A stretch of 64,000 bases of DNA, from assembly GCA_024195265.1 (NCBI GenBank), contig JAJLRJ010000014.1:17178459-17242458 (forward strand), in the 5' to 3' direction. The notes under the pieces were generated by a model that saw nothing but the letters and a program-made list of their open reading frames with translations, was not told the origin of the DNA and did not search any database. Numbering within the stretch: position 1 is the first letter of the stretch; every line of letters starts with the position of its first letter. The DNA is from Dendrophyllia cribrosa (Eukaryota; Cnidaria; Anthozoa; Scleractinia; Dendrophylliidae). A program made the translations under genes and the position numbers. This document shows positions 63,601 through 64,000 of the stretch, piece after piece.

Positions 63601-63955
63601 CTGCTGTAAATGTTTAACAAACTGTGGCTGGGGGCTAACTAGAAAACTTACCTGTTAATTTAGCTCCCAGACTCAAAATTGTATTAACTATTTAAATTAT
63701 TCGTACTTAGTTCAAAATGTGTGTAGGTATTTTTTTTTAAATATAGTTGTAAAAAATAATGAGTAAAATAAAGAAAGTTTGAAGTTTGAAGTTGGCTTGT
63801 AAGACCCTTTAATTAAACCTAGTGATGTCATAACTAAAACGAGTACAAATATTACGCTATATACATGTACATTGTAGTATGCTGTGTTATCACCTCTACT
63901 TTGTTTTTGCATTCAGGGTATGCTGGGTTGTCAGGTATGTAACACAGATCCTCAT
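39431..63955 (-). CDS. MGAT5: MGAT5 (GnT-V) alpha-1,6-mannosylglycoprotein 6-beta-GlcNAc-transferase, 21 exons, 5' end outside window
   Basis: The enzyme transfers GlcNAc from UDP-GlcNAc to the alpha-1,6 mannose of N-glycans in the Golgi (GT18 family). Exons, 5' to 3' on the minus strand: 63955-63894, 62824-62735, 62272-62156, 59897-59808, 59325-59227, 58808-58716, 57843-57766, 55199-55032, 53017-52848, 52052-51918, 49684-49545, 48965-48841, 48687-48616, 47595-47500, 46333-46250, 46129-46067, 44767-44651, 43866-43792, 42701-42605, 41616-41559, 39632-39431. All have GT-AG borders and compatible phases and give 742 codons plus TGA. Hallmarks are GGPLGELVQWSD (contains the known catalytic Glu), VVDSFGTE, HSPDNTFLGFVV, VFVGLGFPYEGPAPLEAI and C-terminal KKGQVALCDEC. 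The membrane anchor and stem lie upstream of the window. The luminal Cys module is triplicated, unlike in vertebrates. Confidence 0.95.
39719..41072 (+). mobile_element. MITE with internal 88-bp minisatellite, about 14 units
   Basis: The ends AACCCTTTCACTCCC (39,719) and GGGAGTGAAAGGGTT (41,058-41,072) are inverted repeats. Between them an 88-bp unit ('gtaccatttgttctaac', 'ttttgagtctgtgga', 'cgaaatcctatg', 'tgtgaccattcaaat', 'cctcttcagca', 'acttttgcatg') is repeated head to tail from about 39,752. The left units have 'caaataaaac' and the right units 'caaatgaaac', so expansion happened in blocks. It lies in the last MGAT5 intron. Confidence 0.9.
41559..41616 (-). CDS. MGAT5: MGAT5 exon 20, 58-bp micro-exon
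   Basis: It encodes MVCEPEFFKTINSQASLT with split codons at both edges. The acceptor is actgtcttacag and the donor GTAAGT. Without it exons 19 and 21 would be out of frame. It matches the vertebrate 'ICEPSFFQHLN'. Confidence 0.92.
41643..41966. mobile_element. TTA-flanked MITE (PIF/Harbinger-like)
   Basis: The ends AGGCCCGTTTACAC and GTGTAAACGGGCCT have TTA duplicated on both sides (41,640-41,642 and 41,967-41,969). The interior is rich in 'gcgatttt'/'aaaatcgc' and 'ttgatgcaa' motifs. It lies 26 bp upstream of the MGAT5 exon 20 acceptor, so it overlaps the likely branch-point region. Confidence 0.85.
42110..42595 (+). repeat. 106-bp tandem repeat array, about 4.5 units
   Basis: The units begin 'gtactttcctgtggtactg' at 42,121, 42,227, 42,333 and 42,439, each 106 bp apart, and include 'ttattatgctgtacaaggtgg' (slightly varied). 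They share the 'ttttgagtctgtgga...gaccattcaaatgaaa' core with the 88-bp family. Confidence 0.9.
42605..42701 (-). CDS. MGAT5: MGAT5 exon 19
   Basis: It encodes DFCHQSKWPPLKALNTVQ ... SCKDVCLSK, ending at phase 1. Confidence 0.94.
42745..42880 (+). mobile_element. tRNA-derived SINE, 5' part
   Basis: A tRNA-like head has an A-box region 'ggtgcagaggtgagagcac' and a B box GGTTCGATTCC (about 42,799-42,809). It is followed by the tail 'catatgtgggttgagtgtgt' and 'ggttctcgtccttgctcc'. The head does not fold to a full tRNA. The SINE continues after the inserted poly-G element as 'tttctcccggtactccag' at about 43,331. Confidence 0.85.
42881..43330. mobile_element. Poly-G bounded element inserted in a SINE
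   Basis: It starts with a run of about 27 G then TACTCaacaaaattttg. It ends 'ggGAGTACCCCCC' followed by another run of about 26 G. An inner inverted pair is 'ggggatgctccgcccc' versus 'gggcggagcatcccc'. The interior repeats 'aaggtaccccttt'-like blocks. The SINE flanks 'ggttttcccc' and 'ggtttctccc' look like a worn 10-bp target duplication. Confidence 0.8.
43792..43866 (-). CDS. MGAT5: MGAT5 exon 18
   Basis: Twenty-five codons: VDPYLPFEFTHEGMLERVNA then LVQNQ. The donor is GTAATT. Confidence 0.93.
43941..44196. mobile_element. G-rich-ended TIR element with perfect 9-bp target duplication
   Basis: GATTTATTT flanks both sides (43,932-43,940 and 44,197-44,205). The left end 'ggggggactcccatataaaaatgacg' and 'agggtgctcgtcg' mirror 'cgacgagcacccccgtcat' and 'ttatatatgggggttcc' at the right. 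Confidence 0.85.
44651..44767 (-). CDS. MGAT5: MGAT5 exon 17
   Basis: Thirty-nine codons: VTSQHPYCEEFIGSPHVYTI ... VESVMKEILLRE. Confidence 0.94.
44992..45166. mobile_element. Long-arm palindromic element, 175 bp
   Basis: The left arm ATTTCCACCGGTTTTCCGTG continues through 'ctcttatttaccacgatttac' (slightly abridged) and 'gtcatcacatggtcaaaat'. The right arm mirrors it almost perfectly for about 70 bp. The loop contains 'ggactcacgaggcgcag'. The transcript would form a very stable hairpin in an MGAT5 intron. Confidence 0.9.
45655..45776 (-). mobile_element. Single-unit copy of the AACCCTTTCACTCCC MITE
   Basis: It contains one reverse unit ('agaggtttcatttgaatgg', 'tcacaccacaggatttcgtc', 'cacagactcaaaagttt') and ends with GGGAGTGAAAGGGTTA. 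It compares with the 14-unit copy at 39.7 kb. Confidence 0.82.
46067..46129 (-). CDS. MGAT5: MGAT5 exon 16
   Basis: Twenty-one codons: FNPPKNRLNTAFFKNKPTL then RL. The intron to exon 15 is only 120 bp. Confidence 0.93.
46250..46333 (-). CDS. MGAT5: MGAT5 exon 15, nucleotide-sugar site
   Basis: Twenty-eight codons: VFVGLGFPYEGPAPLEAIA ... GCFFINPK. It is almost identical to the vertebrate enzymes and is part of the donor-binding Rossmann domain. Confidence 0.96.
46500..46560 (-). mobile_element. SINE body fragment
   Basis: 'ccaccctggacaggatgctcatccatca...ggattacc' matches the body of the SINE at 53.22-53.48 kb (ctggatgggatgctagccca...aggttacc) with divergence. Confidence 0.6.
47110..47340 (+). 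mobile_element. SINE copy, body without tRNA head
   Basis: It shares 'tgtttccttagacaagaa', 'ggggtaaccttgcaaatgg', 'ctagcattccatccaggggg' and 'aagctctgg' with the SINE at 53.2-53.5 kb, in the opposite orientation. Confidence 0.8.
47500..47595 (-). CDS. MGAT5: MGAT5 exon 14
   Basis: Thirty-two codons: SPSEVADSLPKFVINHGVVS ... EVQKLLNESM. It matches the vertebrate 'IPSYVKNHGILSGRDLQFLL'. Confidence 0.92.
48616..48687 (-). CDS. MGAT5: MGAT5 exon 13
   Basis: Twenty-four codons: DLPNKGFLEVINKYVEVHAT then VGGG. The donor is GTGAGT. Confidence 0.92.
48841..48965 (-). CDS. MGAT5: MGAT5 exon 12
   Basis: It encodes HSPDNTFLGFVVNAQTPV ... KALVYGKHFKMWK, with a split proline codon at its 5' edge. Confidence 0.94.
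49545..49684 (-). CDS. MGAT5: MGAT5 exon 11
   Basis: It encodes CKLRVVDSFGTEAQFNFNLF ... GSMGAYGRHNLNLRQYQTMF, ending at phase 1. Confidence 0.94.
49735..50729 (-). mobile_element. AACCCTTTCACTCCC MITE with about 6 reverse 88-bp units
   Basis: Six reverse units ('ggtaccatgcaaaagtactg', 'ctgaagaggtttcatttgaa', 'tggtcacaccatag') lie between 49,800 and 50,300. A partly degenerate seventh follows near 50,410-50,490. The right end is GGGAGTGAAAGGGTT (50,715-50,729) and the left end 'ctcccaagagtgccaaa' is worn. Confidence 0.85.
51421..51826. mobile_element. TTA-flanked MITE (PIF/Harbinger-like), 406 bp
   Basis: AGCCCCGTCTACACGAGCAA and TTGCTCGTGTAGACGGGGCT are perfect 20-bp TIRs, with TTA on both sides. 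Multiple internal inverted copies of 'tgtggcaaataaaaattgcc' and 'ccgataattgtccgtgtaga' are present. It lies 91 bp beyond the MGAT5 exon 10 donor. Confidence 0.92.
51918..52052 (-). CDS. MGAT5: MGAT5 exon 10
   Basis: It encodes ALGNSAGIKKLCPQELPDD ... DLVYLDYIGLKHISAKIG ... LLPQF, phase 2 to phase 2. It matches the vertebrate 'ELIYIDIVGLAQFKKTLG' block. Confidence 0.93.
52290..52577. repeat. (CTGA/CTGG)n tetranucleotide array
   Basis: About 280 bp of ctga and ctgg tetramers in a mixed order lie in MGAT5 intron 9. Confidence 0.95.
52580..52755. mobile_element. Pogo-like MITE remnant
   Basis: 'tacagtagaatctcaa' at the left and 'ggggttctacta' at the right are worn inverted ends of the CAGTRGAATC type seen at 38,995-39,170. 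The interior has 'aaattgaacttc' and 'ttcgaatag' blocks. Confidence 0.6.
52761..52917 (-). repeat. Tandem duplication of the exon 9 end and its splice donor
   Basis: Two roughly 80-bp copies lie side by side: 52,841-52,917 (the true 3' end of MGAT5 exon 9 plus donor) and 52,761-52,840 (downstream, intronic). Both contain 'accttagtacagcaggcaag' and 'tctgcagtg', then 'ttata(t/c)catgtcccagga'-type sequence. The downstream copy has a changed interior and a GTAGTTG donor-like end. Confidence 0.85.
52848..53017 (-). CDS. MGAT5: MGAT5 exon 9, carries catalytic Glu motif
   Basis: It encodes ILIFIGVLASEDKMHFAEEA ... KGGPLGELVQWSDIITSLYI ... LPAVLR (phase 0 start, phase 2 end). The Glu of GPLGE corresponds to the catalytic base reported for human GnT-V. 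The last part of the exon plus its donor is duplicated just downstream. Confidence 0.94.
53073..53222 (-). repeat. 20-bp tandem repeat, about 7 units, at SINE 3' tail
   Basis: The unit on the minus strand is about gcttatgtgggatgcctgtc. It directly follows the 3' end of the SINE body at 53,223, so it looks like an expanded SINE tail. Confidence 0.88.
53223..53480 (-). mobile_element. Full-length tRNA-derived SINE
   Basis: On the minus strand the A box TGGTGCAATGG lies at about 53,457-53,467 and the B box GGTTCAAGGCC at 53,414-53,424, which exactly fits the GGTTCRANNCC consensus. The body then runs through 'gacaagaagggttactcca', 'tgggggtaacc' and 'gctagcatcccatccagg'. The tRNA head is not a complete functional tRNA. 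Confidence 0.88.
53473..53971 (-). repeat. 24-bp minisatellite derived from the SINE A-box head
   Basis: About 20 units on the minus strand read cctgtgcagtggtgtagtgg then ttag, each containing TGGTGTAGTGG, a perfect pol III A-box pattern (TRGYNNARNGG). Interspersed shorter variants lack part of the unit. Because 24 is a multiple of three, a 170-codon ORF runs across it, but its repetitive VVSLCGGV product is an artefact of the repeat. Confidence 0.9.
54063..54123 (-). ncRNA. Type I hammerhead ribozyme motif, copy 1
   Basis: On the minus strand CTGATGA is followed by stem II GTTG-caataa-CAAC, then GAAA, then a tiny stem III (AC-aatt-GT) and C, giving the cleavage triplet GTC. Stem I pairs CTGTG with CACGG (one G-U) and, after an internal loop (taca/tt), GATCGT with ACGATC. 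All conserved core positions are present. The 2-bp stem III is typical of retrozyme and Penelope-type hammerheads, which often cleave better as dimers. Confidence 0.82.
54591..54645 (-). ncRNA. Type I hammerhead ribozyme motif, copy 2
   Basis: The core is the same as copy 1, and stem I inner helix CCGTG/CACGG is fully Watson-Crick where copy 1 has a G-U. The outer helix is cut to CGT/ACG because the sequence upstream is replaced by the inverted fragment. The ribozyme core is unchanged between copies. Confidence 0.82.
55032..55199 (-). CDS. MGAT5: MGAT5 exon 8
   Basis: Fifty-six codons, phase 0-0: DLIRSNVEDLFNLL ... WIKRRIKQMWPHWQAAFKSL ... VQKK. It aligns with the vertebrate helical 'EIRTDFNILY...RMRRM...IKSLAEKQ' region. 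Confidence 0.92.
55290..55342 (-). mobile_element. SINE, 3' half, interrupted
   Basis: 'actagatgggatgttagtcc' and 'ccctggagcattttgtt' match the SINE body at 53.28-53.33 kb. The remainder resumes at 56,658 after the inserted CAACCTCG element. Confidence 0.75.
55343..56657. mobile_element. CAACCTCG element, 1,315 bp, inserted into a SINE
   Basis: The left arm CAACCTCGTTCCCAGGGTCT then 'ctcttcttcccgccccctgg' and 'agcgag' mirrors the right arm, and the pairing continues inward through 'ctggttggggctggtcacgtg'. The arms total about 85 bp. The flanks 'cattttgtt' (55,334-55,342) and 'gattttgtt' (56,658-56,666) are a 9-bp duplication with one change. No coding capacity is recognised. The short ORFs here are unsupported. 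Confidence 0.88.
56658..56765 (-). mobile_element. SINE, 5' half, interrupted
   Basis: 'gtggagtgaagtttcttgtc', 'taaggaaaaaata' and 'atgacagagagcagcacttga' correspond to the segment 'gtggagtaacccttcttgtc...atgacagccaggccttgaa' of the SINE at 53.4 kb. Confidence 0.72.
57294..57713. mobile_element. Two adjacent single-unit AACCCTTTCACTCCC MITEs in opposite orientation
   Basis: The first (57,294-57,490) carries one reverse 88-bp-type unit. The second (57,491-57,713) carries one forward unit and starts AACCTTTTCACTCC. Its right end is worn (ggaagttaaaaggtta). Confidence 0.8.
57766..57843 (-). CDS. MGAT5: MGAT5 exon 7: WCP linker after module 3
   Basis: Twenty-six codons, phase 0-0: VERWCPLFPGRKLKSQ ... 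KLQKIP. It occupies the place of the vertebrate VENWCPHLPWR segment. The acceptor is ttccattag and the donor GTAAGC. Confidence 0.88.
58000..58150. mobile_element. Fragment with 'gcggacacctct' mariner-like blocks
   Basis: Repeated 'gtataagatggacacc' and 'ctctgtaaagcggacacctc' blocks resemble mariner/pogo-type ends common in invertebrates. No full inverted structure is evident. Confidence 0.5.
58716..58808 (-). CDS. MGAT5: MGAT5 exon 6: WMK block of module 3
   Basis: Thirty-one codons, phase 0-0: WMKQFWKSDACYEKE ... GVNGSICSFIVYLSE. This module keeps the vertebrate CY cysteine. Confidence 0.93.
59227..59325 (-). CDS. MGAT5: MGAT5 exon 5: FCP linker and start of module 3
   Basis: Thirty-three codons, phase 0-0: VENFCPLRLGRQ ... 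DCEIPNDKEYPDCGNKIA. The acceptor is ctttaag and the donor GTATGT. Confidence 0.92.
59368..59767. mobile_element. TA-flanked element with nested inverted pairs
   Basis: The outer ends AAGGTTGGCACAC and GTGTGCCAACCTT have TA on both sides. An inner pair is 'gagattccaaccctt' versus 'aagggttggaatctc'. It occupies most of the 482-bp intron between MGAT5 exons 4 and 5. Confidence 0.78.
59808..59897 (-). CDS. MGAT5: MGAT5 exon 4: WM block of module 2
   Basis: Thirty codons, phase 0-0: WMEQFWKSDPIY ... HGVDGSLCSFLNYLSE. The CY cysteine is again absent (DPIY). Confidence 0.92.
60194..61570. mobile_element. 1.38-kb TIR transposon-like element with AATT flanks
   Basis: The left end GAAGGGCCGAGAGCATGTCC, then 'agcctatatgactttttagg', mirrors the right end for about 50 bp. 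AATT occurs on both sides (60,190-60,193 and 61,571-61,574). The interior includes a tRNA-like segment (60,558-60,640) and 'tcgggaaatcc'/'gggatgggaaatgg' GC-rich sequence, with no recognised transposase. Confidence 0.82.
60545..60645 (-). mobile_element. tRNA-like SINE head or tRNA relic
   Basis: On the minus strand there are A-box-like TGGTCTAGTGGTTTGG and B box GGTTCGAATC, about 35 bp apart, followed by 'acgctcggcctcat' and a poly-T/poly-A junction. The 5' acceptor strand does not pair with the 3' one (gctcggcc), so it is not a working tRNA. Confidence 0.65.
61660..61955. repeat. Tandem repeat of about 107 bp, roughly 3 units
   Basis: 'actaaactttgtattgaaac', 'cacagccataacacttacta' (slightly varied) and 'aggtgatacatggcaaacag' recur in order three times. 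It lies in the MGAT5 intron between exons 3 and 4. Confidence 0.88.
62156..62272 (-). CDS. MGAT5: MGAT5 exon 3: WCP linker and start of module 2
   Basis: Thirty-nine codons, phase 0-0: VEQWCPKN ... EVCTVPSDPAFPNCGSKVR. The acceptor is attcatag and the donor GTAATT. Confidence 0.9.
62735..62824 (-). CDS. MGAT5: MGAT5 exon 2: WMK block of module 1
   Basis: Thirty codons, phase 0-0: WMKQHWKSEPKF ... HGVNGSICSILVFLSE. The vertebrate 'DPCY' cysteine is replaced (EPKF). Confidence 0.92.
63085..63139. repeat. G-rich tract
   Basis: 'gggaggagagggtgggg' and then 'ggaggggggggggggggg' (approximate run) end at about 63,139. It may be an orphan end of the poly-G family or a G-quadruplex-forming tract in the minus-strand gene's intron. 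Confidence 0.6.
63200..63796 (+). mobile_element. Non-LTR retrotransposon (LINE) 3' end
   Basis: On the plus strand a frame reads GLWHKGLLPNIFQNIF ... NYNTRYAANQNLYKSEVRTN. After a frame change at the tatata run it continues SFVAIDLWKDLPSDLKDLNA ... NLKRYLLSEQHK then stop. This is the usual C-terminal end of LINE reverse-transcriptase ORFs. About 270 bp of 3' UTR follow, ending in the short repeat (gtttgaa)n. The 5' end is lost, as is usual for LINE insertions. It is antisense to MGAT5. Confidence 0.8.
63894..63955 (-). CDS. MGAT5: MGAT5 exon 1 in window: start of Cys module 1
   Basis: It encodes DLCYIPDNPAYPECKNKVE after a split codon (phase 1 start, phase 0 end). The acceptor is ttttgtag and the donor GTGATA. 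It corresponds to the vertebrate 'C..P....YP.C..KI' segment. Confidence 0.88.
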
Positions 63956-64000
63956 CTACAAAATAATAATCATAAATGGATATCAAGTGTTATTGTTTAG

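Overview
The window looks like nuclear DNA of an anthozoan cnidarian, most likely a stony coral. The evidence is GT-AG introns, animal glycosyltransferase genes, very sparse coding sequence, and dense nested inverted-repeat transposons with tRNA-derived SINEs of a kind I recognise from coral genomes. No bacterial operon, CRISPR array or rRNA gene is visible.

Layout. 1-6.7 kb: gene-free and full of foldback elements. 6.7-10.5 kb: a pair of cysteine-rich paralogues on the minus strand, the distal copy intact (381 aa) and the proximal copy a decayed pseudogene. 10.5-20.9 kb: no recognisable gene, with nested MITEs. 20.9-25.3 kb: a Ty3/gypsy-type LTR retrotransposon on the plus strand, with gag-protease and pol in two overlapping frames and a truncated 5' LTR. 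25.9-28.2 kb: a complete two-exon GT31 beta-1,3-glycosyltransferase-like gene on the minus strand. 28.5-39.4 kb: repeats only, including a 4.2-kb long-inverted-repeat unit with a 3-kb TIR element nested in it.

39.4-64 kb: most of one large minus-strand gene, the orthologue of MGAT5 (GnT-V). I assembled 21 exons that join in frame and encode 742 residues plus stop. The 5' end lies beyond the window. The luminal cysteine module that is single in vertebrate MGAT5 is present three times in tandem here, through duplication of an exon pair.

Introns of this gene hold most of the unusual DNA. They include a retrozyme-like unit with two hammerhead ribozyme motifs in direct repeats, a SINE whose A-box head has expanded into a 24-bp minisatellite, an 88-bp minisatellite inside a MITE, poly-G-bounded elements with 9-10 bp target duplications, a 1.3-kb CAACCTCG element inserted into a SINE, and a LINE 3' end.

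The two glycosyltransferase genes would both act in the Golgi: MGAT5 branches N-glycans, and the GT31 enzyme probably extends glycans. Nothing in the sequence shows that they are co-regulated. Splice assignments and repeat boundaries were made by eye, without alignment software.
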